From JAOUEA01 sp963762075 (GTDB lineage Bacteria; Actinomycetota; UBA4738; HRBIN12), in assembly GCA_963762075.1 (NCBI GenBank), contig CAVXJC010000003.1, positions 426,831-490,830 on the forward strand: a stretch of 64,000 nucleotides of DNA, in the 5' to 3' direction. A program made the position numbers and the translations under genes. Numbering within the stretch: the first letter of the stretch is position 1; every line of letters starts with the position of its first letter. Of the stretch, positions 19,599-29,500 are shown one piece after another. The notes below the pieces were generated by a model. The model worked only from the letters and a program-made list of their open reading frames with translations, was not told the DNA's origin and ran no database searches.

Positions 19599-20368
19599 TA
19601 GGCGTGGCGGTCGTCGGCGCCACCGGCCGAATGGGTCGTGAGGTCTGCCGGGCCGTTGCCGCCGACCCGGACCTGGCGCTGGTCGCAGCGGTGTCGCGCT
19701 CCGCGACGGGCTCGACGCTCGCCGAGGCCATCGGGCTCGGCGGCCCGGCCGGACGCGTGGAGCTCCGCGCACGCCTCGCTGAGATCGACGACGTCGGGGT
19801 CGAGGTGCTCGTCGACTTCTCCGCTTCGAGGTATGCACCCGATCACGTGGCCTGGGGCATCGCGAACGGCGTACACGTCGTGGTAGGGACGACCGGTTTC
19901 GAGATCGACGAGTCCTGGCGCGATGCGCCGATCGGTGTGATCGTCGCCCCCAACTTCGCGATCGGCGCCGTGTTGCTGATGCGGTTCGCAGAGCAGGCGG
20001 CAGAGCATCTTCCCTCGGCCGAGGTGATCGAGCTCCATCACGCAGGCAAGGCCGACGCACCGAGCGGCACAGCGGTGCTCACGGCCCGGCGCATCGCGGG
20101 CGCTCGGAGCGGAGCGCCAGGATCGCCCGGCGACGACGACGCCCACGCGGGCGCACGCGGCGCCGACGTCGACGGGGTGCGTGTGCACAGCGTTCGCCTT
20201 CCCGGTCTGGTCGCCCACGAGGAGGTCGTCTTCGGTGGGCAGGGACAGACACTCACCCTGCGACACGACTCGACCGATCGCACGTCGTTCATGCCGGGAG
20301 TGCTGCTCGCCATCAAGGCTGCACCGAACCAGCCGGGCCTCACGGTCGGACTCGACGACCTGCTCTGA
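19595..20368 (+). CDS. dapB: 4-hydroxy-tetrahydrodipicolinate reductase
   Basis: DapB reduces hydroxy-tetrahydrodipicolinate with NAD(P)H in the lysine/diaminopimelate pathway. The 257-residue protein has the N-terminal nucleotide-binding motif GVAVVGATGRMGREV, the VDFSASRYAPDH segment, the GTTGFE motif and the substrate-binding signature IELHHAGKADAPSGTA. GTG 19595 overlaps the M16 stop. It lies 3.5 kb from dapA and about 21 kb from the dapF-E-C-D run, so the pathway genes are dispersed. Confidence 0.96.
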   Translation: MIGVAVVGATGRMGREVCRAVAADPDLALVAAVSRSATGSTLAEAIGLGGPAGRVELRARLAEIDDVGVEVLVDFSASRYAPDHVAWGIANGVHVVVGTTGFEIDESWRDAPIGVIVAPNFAIGAVLLMRFAEQAAEHLPSAEVIELHHAGKADAPSGTAVLTARRIAGARSGAPGSPGDDDAHAGARGADVDGVRVHSVRLPGLVAHEEVVFGGQGQTLTLRHDSTDRTSFMPGVLLAIKAAPNQPGLTVGLDDLL

Positions 20369-20439
20369 ACGCAAGCCTGGCGGTCGTCCTGCCTCGCCCA
20401 GATGACGACACGTTCGGGCCACCGACATCGTCGACAGGG

Positions 20440-20904
20440 TCACGCCGGCGGCGAGAGGCGAAGCTCCTCGCTCGTGATCGTGCCGTCGTCGTCGCGGCGA
20501 ACGAGGATGCCTTCACACTCCCGCATCGGCTCCACCTCGACGCCGGTGAGACCGAACGCGGCTCGTTCCACGAGCGGAGTGTGGCTGATCGCGAGCCCCG
20601 CCCCCCCTCGGGGGAGCTGATCGAGCAGTGCCCGCACCCCCGCGGCCATGCCCTCGGGACTTCCGCCGCTCGCGTCGTGACCCGCGAGCCCCGGCACCAC
20701 CGCGTGATCGGGAAGCTGCTGCATCGCGCCACGCAGGAACCACGCCGCCGTCTCCGCCGCTCGCTCGGCCGGAGAGACGAACACCCGGTCGTAGGTGCGC
20801 GAGCTCGCCCGGCCGACGTCCTCGGCCAGCACCCGTCCGGCCGGCGACAGGCGGTCGGCACGGGGGTCGCGGGTCGCATGTCGCCGCAGCTCGAGCTCTT
20901 CCAT
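20440..20904 (-). CDS. SixA-like histidine phosphatase family protein
   Basis: About 154 residues with the histidine phosphatase pattern: LELRRHATRDPRADRLSPAG at the N terminus (RHA in place of RHG), YDRVFVSPAERAAETA in the middle and LAISHTPLVER near the end. This matches the small SixA branch, which removes phosphate from phosphohistidine proteins or small molecules. ATG 20904 is preferred because GGAGAGGA lies about 10 nt upstream; an ATG at 20940 is possible. The gene is convergent with dapB and divergent from the lipoprotein gene at 20949. Confidence 0.8.
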   Translation of the reverse strand: MEELELRRHATRDPRADRLSPAGRVLAEDVGRASSRTYDRVFVSPAERAAETAAWFLRGAMQQLPDHAVVPGLAGHDASGGSPEGMAAGVRALLDQLPRGGAGLAISHTPLVERAAFGLTGVEVEPMRECEGILVRRDDDGTITSEELRLSPPA

Positions 20905-20934
20905 GGTGGATCGGTCCTCTCCACGACGTTCACG

Positions 20935-20940
20935 TATCAT
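20935..20940 (+). promoter_or_regulatory. -10 element (TATCAT) for leaderless lipoprotein gene
   Basis: TATCAT ends 8 nt before the GTG at 20949; no Shine-Dalgarno is present. Confidence 0.45.
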
Positions 20941-20948
20941 GCCGCGCC

Positions 20949-21413
20949 GTGAGCCGCCTTCACCGCGTGTGGTTACCGATCATCGTCTTGACGCTCATGC
21001 TCGCGGCACCGGCCTGTACCGGCAACACCGGGCCCGAGGCGTCATCGGTGACGTCGGGTGGTGGTGTGATCAGCCAGGACTCAAGCGACACTCCCTTCGT
21101 CCCGGGGAGTTTCATCTACCGATTCAACAGCATCACCGCGCAGGCCACGTTCGACGACAACAACGCCAGCCTGAGCATCCGTAACGACACGGGGGCGGAG
21201 CTCGGCTCGCCATCGATCTACGTGATCGGCGCGGACGATCGTCGCTACGACGCAACGAGCGATGCCGCCGCTCCGATCGCCGACGGCGAGCAAGCGACCC
21301 TGCAGCTCACCTTCCCCGATGGTGTGACCCAACAGACGATCGGGCTCGTCGTGCTGGTGTTCGGTGATCTCAACGTGGGAGCCATGGCGCCCCTTCCTGT
21401 TTCCGGCCCCTGA
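20949..21413 (+). CDS. Small exported lipoprotein of unknown function
   Basis: 154-residue protein starting at GTG 20949. Signal sequence VWLPIIVLTLMLAAPACTG contains a lipobox (APAC). The mature part begins with a Ser/Thr/Gly-rich linker and then an Ig-like beta domain (IYRFNSITAQATFDDNNASL, DGEQATLQLTFPDGVTQQTI), resembling DUF4352-type extracellular domains; that match is only by general appearance. The leaderless -10 box supports the start. It is followed by two further exported proteins on the same strand. Confidence 0.6.
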   Translation: MSRLHRVWLPIIVLTLMLAAPACTGNTGPEASSVTSGGGVISQDSSDTPFVPGSFIYRFNSITAQATFDDNNASLSIRNDTGAELGSPSIYVIGADDRRYDATSDAAAPIADGEQATLQLTFPDGVTQQTIGLVVLVFGDLNVGAMAPLPVSGP

Positions 21414-21486
21414 CGCAGGCGAGCGCTCGGGACCACCCCGTCCTACACTCGCCCGAGCAATCCCCCCGACCACGGAAGGCTCCCAG

Positions 21487-21934
21487 GTGCCTCGATCGGC
21501 GTGCCGCGTGACGGTCATCATCGTGTCGCTCCTCGTGATGCTGATGTGCGCGTGCCTGCCGATCGCGGGTCGGCCCATGGCATATGCGCGCGAGGGGACG
21601 GCCGATGTCACCGTGGTCGCTCGCCTGAGCGGCTGGGTCGCCCGCCGCGACGGCTACTCCCTCTACAGGGAAGGCGCCACCGTGCGACTGACCATCGGCG
21701 TGTGGCCGAACCTGCACGGAGAACGCGTGCGGGCGCGCTTGGAGTGGCGGTCGCGCCGGCAGGCCCTGGCGGTTGCTCGATGTGTCGACCACCAGGCTGA
21801 ATCTCGACAGTCGCGGGCTGTTCCTGGTGCGCGGACTCCCGTCGGGTTACTCGTTCCGCATCAGGGCAAGGGTGCGGGCGGGCGACGGGCACGGATCGGG
21901 GCGGTCGCGGTGGGCGTATTTCCGCGTGCTTTGA
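21487..21934 (+). CDS. Exported protein of unknown function (frame break)
   Basis: GTG 21487 follows a purine-rich GGAAGGCTC by a few nt. The N terminus (VIIVSLLVMLMCACLPIAG) is a signal or membrane anchor with a possible lipobox. The mature part, WVARRDGYSLYREGATVRLT onward, continues in a different frame after about 21741-21766 (WRLLDVSTTRLNLDSRGLFL ... SRWAYFRVL) to TGA 21932-21934. In the restored form it is about 149 residues with a fibronectin-III-like feel: strands ending in an aromatic-rich C terminus. One extra base explains the break. TACACT at 21443 may be its -10 box. Family not recognised. Confidence 0.5.
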
Positions 21935-22024
21935 TCCTGCGCCCGCCGCCGACAACTCGATGTCGTTGAATCAGGGTTGTGCTTCCAATACACTCCGTCG
22001 GCCTGGCCCGAGAGGAGATCGCCC

Positions 22025-23369
22025 TTGTTCCGTCCAGCCTTCGTCGTGCCCGCGATGCTGCTCACACTCGTGCTCCTGGCCCCGCCCGCAGCCGCCGGGC
22101 CACGGGTGCCCACGCACGCAACCCGTGGACCGTGGGCGGTGCGAGCCCCGGAGGCGTCGGCCCCTCTCGCTGCGTCGTTCGCCATCAGGCGAGATGACGG
22201 CAACGACGTCAAGGGCGACCTCGACCTCCGCTCGATGAGGATCTCGCGTGGCAAAGCGAAGGATACGATCGCGTTCGCGACCTTCGATCCCGTCTCGAAC
22301 ACCGCTATCGACCCCGAGAATGGCAACTTCGCGGTGTTGATCGACACCGACAACGACAGGGATTACGACTTCGGCCAATACGTGTTCTTCGCCGCTGGTC
22401 GCATCAGGGGGGTCTTGGTGAACCTGAGAACCGATCGGGTGGTCGATCGCACGGCACCCGCGTCGAGGTCGACCGCGAAGGCGTTCCGCACGGCGATCGT
22501 TCGCAGCAAGATCGACAGCCCCGGCACGTATCGGTTCGTGGTGTTCGGGTACAGCGAGGCGGGCGCATGCACCCGTCGCAGGCCGTGCGTCGACGCGATC
22601 CCGAATCGCTTCCCGTTGATCGCGCTCGACCACCGGGCGCCCACCGTGCGGCTCGACCCGATGGACCTGTATTCCGGCGACGTGAGCGACGGGCTCACGT
22701 CACCGCTCACCTTCACCTTCGCCGACGACAGGTTCGGCACCGGGGTCAGGCGCTGGCTCGTGCAGACCAAGGCGATCGGCGCAGGCGCAGGATGGGTCAC
22801 GGTCAGGACCGGCACGATCCGCAACCCGACGGTGAACGTGCCCGGCGACGAGGGCACCACCTACGACGTTCGCACCCTCGTCGTCGACAAGCAGAAGAAC
22901 AAGAAGATCTCGAGCATCGAGCGTACGTCGTTCCCATTCGACGACCGCAGCGCCGAGATCCAGTACGCGGGCTTGACGGTCCCGAGCCCGTCATCCGGCG
23001 CCTTCCTCGACACCATCACGTCGTTGCAGATGGGTGCGACCGCGACGATGGCATTCACCGGGGCGGCTGAGGTGTGTGTGATGGGTGGACCCGTCGCGGC
23101 CGGGTTGACGGCGACCGCCGATCTGACGATCGACGGCGTGGGGGCAGGAACGGCGACCGAGACCGATTCGACCGCGGCGCGTGAACGATTCCTGTGCGTG
23201 AACGTCGGTGGCGGTGCGCACGATGCGGTGCTCACGGGAACGAGCGCGCGTCGCCTTCGTTCTCGACGGGCTGTACGTGGTTCCGCTGAGGATCAGTCGC
23301 GGCTTCCCGGCTCGCTTTCGCCGGCTTCCCGACGGGCCAGAACGAAGAGCAAATCGCTCAGGCGGTTGA
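22025..23369 (+). CDS. Large exported beta-rich protein of unknown function (frame break near the end)
   Basis: TTG 22025 is chosen because AGGAGA lies 7 nt upstream and the signal peptide begins there (LFRPAFVVPAMLLTLVLLAP, cleavage after AAA). The roughly 445-residue product has a first domain with an Asp-rich loop (DTDNDRDYDFGQYVFFA), which could bind calcium, and a middle domain (LDHRAPTVRLDPMDLYSGDV). Near 23241-23250 the plausible sequence changes frame (ARVAFVLDGLYVVPLRISRG) and ends at TGA 23367-23369. The 3' end overlaps the end of the opposite-strand adenosyltransferase by about 77 nt. TACACT at 21989 may be its -10 element. Not recognised further. Confidence 0.55.
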
Positions 23370-23842
23370 GATAGCGACGAACCTCTGGGTTCGGGTCCCG
23401 CTCGGCGTGTTCGAGGGCGACCACGGCTCGTTCGGCCCGTCTCACCGTGCTGCGCGCCATGTCGAGGACCGCACTCGACGGGTTGGCCCCCGGCACGATG
23501 AACACCTGGGGCAGCGGCCGCTCGGCCACGAGCTCATCGATGCGCGCCTCGAGCCTCGAGGTCATCTCGGCCGTCACGAGCGACACGTCGGCCTGCAGCT
23601 TGACGCGCCCTGCTGGATTCGTCGCCAGGTCGGCGCCCGACCACGAACAGCTCGCGCTGCAGCGCCAGCACCTCCTCGGCCATGCTGGGATCTGCTGTGA
23701 GCGATCGGGCGAGCCCCATCACCGCGACCGCCTCGTCGGTCGTGCCATAAGCCTCGGTGACCGGATCGTCCTTCGGCACACGTCCCCCGTAGAGCAGCCC
23801 GGTCGTGCCGTCGTCGCCGGTCTTCGTGTAGATGCGCGGCAT
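23293..23842 (-). CDS. PduO-type ATP:cob(I)alamin adenosyltransferase (frame break)
   Basis: Makes adenosylcobalamin from cob(I)alamin and ATP. N terminus PRIYTKTGDDGTTGLLYGGR and the motif YGTTDEAVAVMGLAR are diagnostic of the PduO family. After ELFVVG the family sequence continues in another frame (ADLATNPAGRVKLQADVSLV, then LEARIDELVAERPLPQVFIV and PGANPSSAVLDMARSTVRRA, ending YLNRLSDLLFVLAR). One extra base in the CCC at 23636-23638 (plus strand) accounts for the shift. Restored length is about 183 residues, normal for the family. The leaderless start at 23842 has TATGCT 8 nt upstream. Its product is the cofactor of the NrdJ reductase encoded at 50519-53245. Confidence 0.87.
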
Positions 23843-23849
23843 GGCCCGC

Positions 23850-23856
23850 TAGCATA
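23850..23856. promoter_or_regulatory. Overlapping divergent -10 elements of dapA and the adenosyltransferase gene
   Basis: The 7-bp sequence TAGCATA contains TAGCAT on the plus strand (dapA, leader of about 47 nt) and TATGCT on the minus strand (8 nt before the adenosyltransferase ATG). The two promoters would compete for the same bases. Confidence 0.45.
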
Positions 23857-23908
23857 GGTGCATCGCTGCCGCTGCCCAGGCGGCACCCGGCACGAGGAGA
23901 AGGCTCCG

Positions 23909-24805
23909 ATGACCGGACACGCGGGCAGATTCGGCTCGGTCGTGACCGCCATGGTCACGCCGTTCCGTGACGACGACCACAGCGTGGACCTCGACGGCGC
24001 GCAACAGCTCGCGTCGTGGCTCATCGACAACGGCTCCGACGCGGTCGTCGTCGCGGGATCGACAGGCGAGTCGCCGACCCTGAGCTACAAGGAGAAGGCC
24101 GAGCTCTTCCGCGTGGTCGGCGACGCGATCCGGACCAGTGGAAAGCTCATCTGCGGCACCGGGACGTATTCGACCGCAGAGACGCTGGAGTTGACCGAAG
24201 CCGCCGAGGAAGCCGGCGCCGACGGCTTGCTCGTCGTCACGCCCTATTACAACAAGCCGCCACAGCGCGGTCTGATCGCGCATTTCGAACGCGTCGCCGA
24301 TGCGACCGAGCTGCCGATCATCGCCTACAACATCCCGGGGCGAACCGCGATCCGGATCGAGCACGACACGCTGCTGACGCTTGCCGACCGTCCGAACATC
24401 GTGGCGGTGAAGGACTCGACGGGTGACTTCCAGGCGGTCTCGCGTCTGATCGCCGAGGCCCCGACCGGGTTCGAGGTCTACTCCGGCGACGACTGGGCGG
24501 CGTTCGGCTACGCGTGCCTCGGCGCGGTCGGCGTCGTGAGCGTGGCGAGTCACCTCGTGGGCCCGCAGATCCACCAGATGCTCGAGTTGATCGGGACCGG
24601 CGATGTGCCGGCGGCGCGCAAGATCCACGAGCAGCTGTCGCCGCTGTTCAATGCCCTGTTCATCACGTCGAATCCGATCCCCGTGAAGGCCGCGTTGAAC
24701 ATGCTCGACCGCCCCGCGGGGGTTCCACGCCTTCCGCTCGTGCCAGCGACCAGCGAGGAGCAGACCCGGATCCGGTCAGCACTGGAGGACGCCGGTCTCC
24801 TTTGA
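23909..24805 (+). CDS. dapA: 4-hydroxy-tetrahydrodipicolinate synthase
   Basis: DapA condenses pyruvate with aspartate semialdehyde, the first step of the diaminopimelate branch. The 298-residue TIM barrel shows VTAMVTPFRDD, the GSTGESPTLSYKEK motif (Thr pair), YYNKPPQRGL with the catalytic tyrosine, YNIPGRTA and the Schiff-base lysine in VAVKDSTGD. ATG 23909 follows GAGGAGAAGG by about 6 nt. The RNase J gene follows almost directly, the common dapA-rnj order. Confidence 0.96.
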   Translation: MTGHAGRFGSVVTAMVTPFRDDDHSVDLDGAQQLASWLIDNGSDAVVVAGSTGESPTLSYKEKAELFRVVGDAIRTSGKLICGTGTYSTAETLELTEAAEEAGADGLLVVTPYYNKPPQRGLIAHFERVADATELPIIAYNIPGRTAIRIEHDTLLTLADRPNIVAVKDSTGDFQAVSRLIAEAPTGFEVYSGDDWAAFGYACLGAVGVVSVASHLVGPQIHQMLELIGTGDVPAARKIHEQLSPLFNALFITSNPIPVKAALNMLDRPAGVPRLPLVPATSEEQTRIRSALEDAGLL

Positions 24806-24860
24806 CGCCCGCGGTTGCCGCGTCGTCTTCCTCGGTGGGGTCGGGGAGGTCGGACGCAAC

Positions 24861-26465
24861 ATGGCCTGCGTCGAGCTCGACGGCCGCATCCTCATCATCG
24901 ACGTCGGTCTCTCCTTCCCATCCGGAGACATGCCGGGCATCGACCTGGTGCTGCCCGACTTCGACTACGTGCGCAACAACGCCGAGCGTATCGAGGCGAT
25001 CGTGCTCACGCACGGTCATGAGGACCACATCGGCGCGCTCCCGTACCTGCTCCGCGAGATCTCCGACGTGCCCGTCTACGGCACGCCGTTCACCCTCGAG
25101 CTGTTGAAGGGCAAGCTCGAGGAGCACCAGGTGAGCGATCGATGCGTATTGCGCACCGCCGTTCCCGGCGACGGTGCGAGCATCGGCCCCTTCACGATGC
25201 GCTTCCTGCGGGTCACGCATTCGATCCCCGACGGCATGGCGGTCGTGATCGACACGCCGTCGGGCGCCATCTTGCACACCGGCGACTTCAAGATCGACCA
25301 GACCCCACTCGATGGACGACCGACCGACCTGCACGGCCTCGCCGAGGAAGCGAGTGGCCGCGGCGTGCACCTGTTGCTCAGTGACTCGACGAACGCCGAG
25401 GAAGCCGGCTACACCGACAGCGAACGCGCGGTCGGTCCCGTGCTGGCGCGGATCGTCGAGAACGCCCCGAACATCGTGGTGGCGGCTTGCTTCTCGAGTC
25501 ACATCCACCGGGTGCAGCAGATCGTGAACGCTGCACGCGCGAACGAGCGGGTCGTGGCGTTCCTCGGCCGGTCGATGCTGAATTCCGTCGCCGCGGCGCG
25601 CCGTCTCGGCTACCTGCAGGTCGACGACCGTGACGTGATCGACATCGCTGAGGTCGCCGACCTCGACCCGGGTCGTGTCGTCGTGATCTGCACCGGGAGC
25701 CAAGGGGAGCCCTTCTCAGCTCTCTCGCTCATGGCGCAGCGCCAGCACAAATGGGTGAAGCTCGACGAGGGCGACACGGTCGTACTGTCGTCGTCGCTGA
25801 TCCCGGGCAACGAGCCAGCGATCCACAGGGTCGTCGACGCCGTGTACCGCACGGGCGCCGACGTGTACCACATGCCTGCCGACCCGGTGCATTCGAGCGG
25901 TCACGCCGCTGCCGAGGAACTGCGTCTGATGCTCTCGCTCGTGCGTCCTCGCTGGTTCATCCCGATCCACGGGGAACGCCGCCATCTGCAGCACCATGCA
26001 CGCCTCGCCGAGGGCGTCGGCATACCTCGCGACCACGTGATCATCTGCGAGGACGGCGACATGGTCGAGGTGGGGGAGAAGGTCGAGATCGTCGATCGGG
26101 TGCAGGCGGGCATGACGTTCGTCGACGGCCTCGGCATCGGCGACGTCGGCGGCGAAGTGTTGCGCGACCGTCGCAAGCTCGCCGGCGACGGAGTGGTCGT
26201 CGTCGTCGTCACGGTCGATTCGCAGACCGGTGAGCTCGTCGGTGGTCCCGACATCGTGAACAGGGGCTTCGTCTACGAGGAAGCCTCGCAGGACATCCTC
26301 GAGGAGGCGCGCGTGCGAGTGGTTGCGACGATCGGGGAAACGGCGAACGCACGGGTGATCGATCCCTCGGCCCTGCAGCACGAGATCCGCCGATCCCTCG
26401 GTCGCTACTTCAACGAGGTGACCCAGCGGAAGCCAGTGATCCTGCCCGTCGTCATGGAGGTGTGA
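24861..26465 (+). CDS. rnj: Ribonuclease J
   Basis: Metallo-beta-lactamase/beta-CASP nuclease with endo- and 5'-3' exonuclease activity on RNA. The metal motif THGHEDHIGALPYLL, LLSDSTNAEEAG, the beta-CASP segment and PVHSSGHAAAEELRLM are present, with WFIPIHGERRHLQHHARLAE near the C-terminal part. From ATG 24861 the protein is 534 residues. The same frame is open upstream and encodes the conserved N-terminal strand (CRVVFLGGVGEVGRN) but offers no ATG, GTG or TTG there. The true start is probably about 20 codons earlier, hidden by an indel near the dapA stop. Confidence 0.93.
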   Translation: MACVELDGRILIIDVGLSFPSGDMPGIDLVLPDFDYVRNNAERIEAIVLTHGHEDHIGALPYLLREISDVPVYGTPFTLELLKGKLEEHQVSDRCVLRTAVPGDGASIGPFTMRFLRVTHSIPDGMAVVIDTPSGAILHTGDFKIDQTPLDGRPTDLHGLAEEASGRGVHLLLSDSTNAEEAGYTDSERAVGPVLARIVENAPNIVVAACFSSHIHRVQQIVNAARANERVVAFLGRSMLNSVAAARRLGYLQVDDRDVIDIAEVADLDPGRVVVICTGSQGEPFSALSLMAQRQHKWVKLDEGDTVVLSSSLIPGNEPAIHRVVDAVYRTGADVYHMPADPVHSSGHAAAEELRLMLSLVRPRWFIPIHGERRHLQHHARLAEGVGIPRDHVIICEDGDMVEVGEKVEIVDRVQAGMTFVDGLGIGDVGGEVLRDRRKLAGDGVVVVVVTVDSQTGELVGGPDIVNRGFVYEEASQDILEEARVRVVATIGETANARVIDPSALQHEIRRSLGRYFNEVTQRKPVILPVVMEV

Positions 26466-26531
26466 GGCGGGTTCACGATCCGACCTCGCGTTGCTTGAAG
26501 CGACCTGAGAACGCGTCAGACTAGTCGCCCT

Positions 26532-28977
26532 ATGGCGACGAAGACTTCCCCGTCGCGGCGTTCGTCGTCGCGTTCATCCACCCGGCCGACCAGCAAGAAG
26601 CGCCCACCGAAACGCCCGGCCGCCAAACGAACGGCCGCCAAGAGGACGCCGCAGCGGACGCCCACGGTCCAGATCCTGTCGCCCTTCGCGCGTGACACGC
26701 TCGGCATCGGGCTCATGGTGCTCGCCGGACTGGCGGTGCTCTCGGTGTGGTTCCACGCGGCCGGTCCCATGGGCGACGCATTCTCCGGGCTGCTCCACGG
26801 CATCCTCGGCATCGCGGCGGTGACCTTCCCGTTGATCGGGCTCGGGTGGGGTATCGCCCTGGTGCGCGACCGATCGGCGGAGGAGCGCATGCGCATGTTC
26901 ATCGGCTTCGTGGTGATGGCGCTGGGCGGGCTCGGCCTGCTCTCGCTCGCGCGCGGGAACCCGAGCGTGTTCGCGCCCATGCGGGATGAGTCGGGGCCGT
27001 CCGGGTTCCTTTTGGAGGGGTTCGCCGACGCCGGCGGATTCGTGGGTACGCTCGGCGCCTACCCGCTGTCGAAGATCGTGTCGCCTGTCGGTGCCGCGCT
27101 CGTCGATCTCGGTCTCGCCGTCATCGGCGCCCTGATCATGACCGGAACGTCGTTCGCCGAGCTCGGCCGCAAGATCGCCGCCGCGCGGGCCTCGACGCGG
27201 CCGAGAAGCTCGAGGCCAGACGTGCCGGTGAGCAAGCCAAAGCAGAGGCGAGACTCGAGAAGCAGCGTCAGAAAGACGAGCGCGACGCGGCCGAAGCCGA
27301 GAAGTCGGCGGCGCAAGGAGCGGCAGGCAAGGCTCCCAAGCAGAAGCTCTCCGAGCGACTCGGGCTCACCGAGCCCGTCATCGCGCTGCCCGATTCGGAG
27401 ACGCTCGGCGAGCTCGACCTTCCACCTGATGCACGCGAAGGCTCCGACGATGCCGGCGACGCGAGGACATCCAGGAAGCCTCTGGGCCGCACGATCTCAA
27501 CCGCTCACGGGCCATACCAGCTTCCTTCACTCGATCTACTCAGAACGGCGCCGCCCTCGACGAACGACGGGGCCGACGAGAAGACCATCATGGAGGCGCT
27601 CGGGCATACGCTCTCGACGTTCGGCGTCGACGCGAAGGTGACCGCCGCTCACCGCGGGCCGACCGTGACGATGTACGAGGTCGCGGTCGCCTCCGGCACC
27701 AAGGTCAACAAGGTGCTGAACCTCTCGAGCGACATCGCGTACGCGCTCGCCACGCCCGACGTGCGCATCATCGCGCCGATCCCGGGCAAGTCGGCGATCG
27801 GCATCGAGGTGCCGAACCGCCATCGCGACTTCGTGATGCTGGGAGACATCTTGCGGTCGAAGGCGGCGAAAGCGTCGGCGCACCCGCTCACGGTGGCGCT
27901 CGGCAAGGACATCCACGGCGAGTCGCAGATGGTGAACCTCGCCACGATGCCGCACGTGCTGATCGCAGGCGCGACCGGCGCCGGCAAGTCGAGCCTGGTG
28001 AACAGCTTCGTCACGTCGATCCTGATGCGCACGACCCCCGACGACGTTCGCCTCGTCCTCGTCGACCCGAAGCGCGTCGAGCTCAGCCACTTCGCCGAGG
28101 TGCCACACCTGCTGAGCCCCGTGATCGTGCACCCCAAGCGCGCGACCGAGGCGCTCGAGTGGATCGTGCGCGAGATGGAGATGCGCTACGAGATGCTCGC
28201 CACGGTCGGTGTGCGTGACATCGACGGCTACGAGGAAGGGCTGCGCGAAGGAACCCTTCGGCTTCCGGTCGGACGTGAGCACGAGTACGAGCACATGAGC
28301 TACATCGTGGTCGTGATCGACGAGCTGGCCGACCTCATGATGGTCGCGCCACGCGCCGTCGAGGACGCGATCTGCCGCATCGCGCAGATGGCGCGGGCCG
28401 TCGGCATCCACCTGGTCGTTGCGACCCAGCGTCCGAGCGTCGACGTCGTCACCGGCCTGATCAAGGCCAACATCCCGAGCCGGATCGCACTGATGACCTC
28501 GAGCCAGGCCGACTCACGCGTCGTGCTCGACCAGAACGGCGCCGAGAAGCTCGTGGGCCACGGCGACATGCTCTTCGCCCCGGCCAATGCGTCGAAGCCT
28601 GTGCGCCTGCAGGGCGCGTGGGTGACCGAGGCCGAGATCCACGGCATCTCGGCCTTCATCAGGGCTCAACGCGAAGTCGTCTACGAACAGCACATCGAAG
28701 GCCTGGGCATCCCCCGACCGCTGCCGAGCTCTCGGCCGGAGCCGGCGGGCGTCGGCGACACCGACGAGGATCTCGCGAACCAGGCCGCCGAGCTGATCAT
28801 CCGGTCGCAGCTCGGATCCACGAGCATGCTCCAGCGCAAGCTCAAGGTGGGGTTCGCGCGCGCGGGCCGGCTCATGGATCTGCTCGAGGAACAAGGGTCG
28901 TCGGCCCCAGCCAGGGCTCGAAGGCCCGCGACGTGCTCATCACCTGGGAAGAGTGGGAAGAGCGCCGAAGCGCCTGA
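26532..28977 (+). CDS. ftsK: DNA translocase FtsK (two frame breaks)
   Basis: Septum-anchored DNA pump that clears chromosomes during division. From ATG 26532: a basic Arg/Lys/Pro-rich N terminus, four membrane segments (about residues 50-220), then a Lys/Glu-rich linker in another frame (DAAEKLEARRAGEQAKAEAR) after a missing G in the run at 27187-27189. The motor follows with TVTMYEVAVASGTKVNKV, Walker A GATGAGKSSLVN and Walker B VVIDELADLMM. A second missing G at 28894-28896 moves the last residues (VVGPSQGSKARDVLITWEEW) to a third frame ending at TGA 28975. The end is the DNA-reading gamma winged helix (STSMLQRKLKVGFARAGRLM). Restored length is about 815 residues. Errors in the sequence are the likely cause. 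Confidence 0.9.
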
Positions 28978-28983
28978 AGCCGG

Positions 28984-29373
28984 CTACAGAGCGCCGACTC
29001 GACGTGCGACCTGGAAGAGCGTGTCGGCGTGCTGTTGCGGATCGATCATGTATCGCCCCGCGATCCCGACCTGTCCCTGCCAGTAGGCGTAGATGCGCTC
29101 GGGACTCCAGCCACGCTCGGCGCCGCTGCGGTAGCTGCGAACCAGCTCGCTGCCGCCCACGATCGCGGGGGGTGAGACGATGAACCCTCCTCGCGCACCG
29201 TCGATCGAGACCCAGTAGGCGCCTACCAAACCCCAGCGGCCACCGTCAAGCTGCCCGGAGACCAGCAGGAACTTCACTGGGCCCTCCGACAGCATCTCGG
29301 GCGCGGACACGGGCTCGCGGATCGCCGCGAGCGGCGAGGACTTCCAGGTCGTCTCGTTCATCTCAGGCTCCAT
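28984..29373 (-). CDS. Hypothetical protein
   Basis: About 129 residues from ATG 29373; ATG 29361 (MNETTWKSSPLA) is an alternative. GGGGGAGG lies 13 nt before the first ATG. The sequence has no membrane segment and shows alternating strands with many Gly and aromatic residues (WGLVGAYWVSIDGARGGFIV, WSPERIYAYWQGQVGIAGRY). I do not recognise a family. It is convergent with ftsK, only 6 nt from its stop. Confidence 0.5.
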   Translation of the reverse strand: MEPEMNETTWKSSPLAAIREPVSAPEMLSEGPVKFLLVSGQLDGGRWGLVGAYWVSIDGARGGFIVSPPAIVGGSELVRSYRSGAERGWSPERIYAYWQGQVGIAGRYMIDPQQHADTLFQVARRVGAL

Positions 29374-29500
29374 CTGGCGTCGGGTTGCCTCCCCCTCGTA
29401 CACGCACGATAGTCCCCCGAACGGGGCTCCGCGCCCGGCGAAAGTCGGTGTTTTCCCGTCCCAGGGGCCATCGGAAGTCGGCATAGGTCCGCCCACCGAC

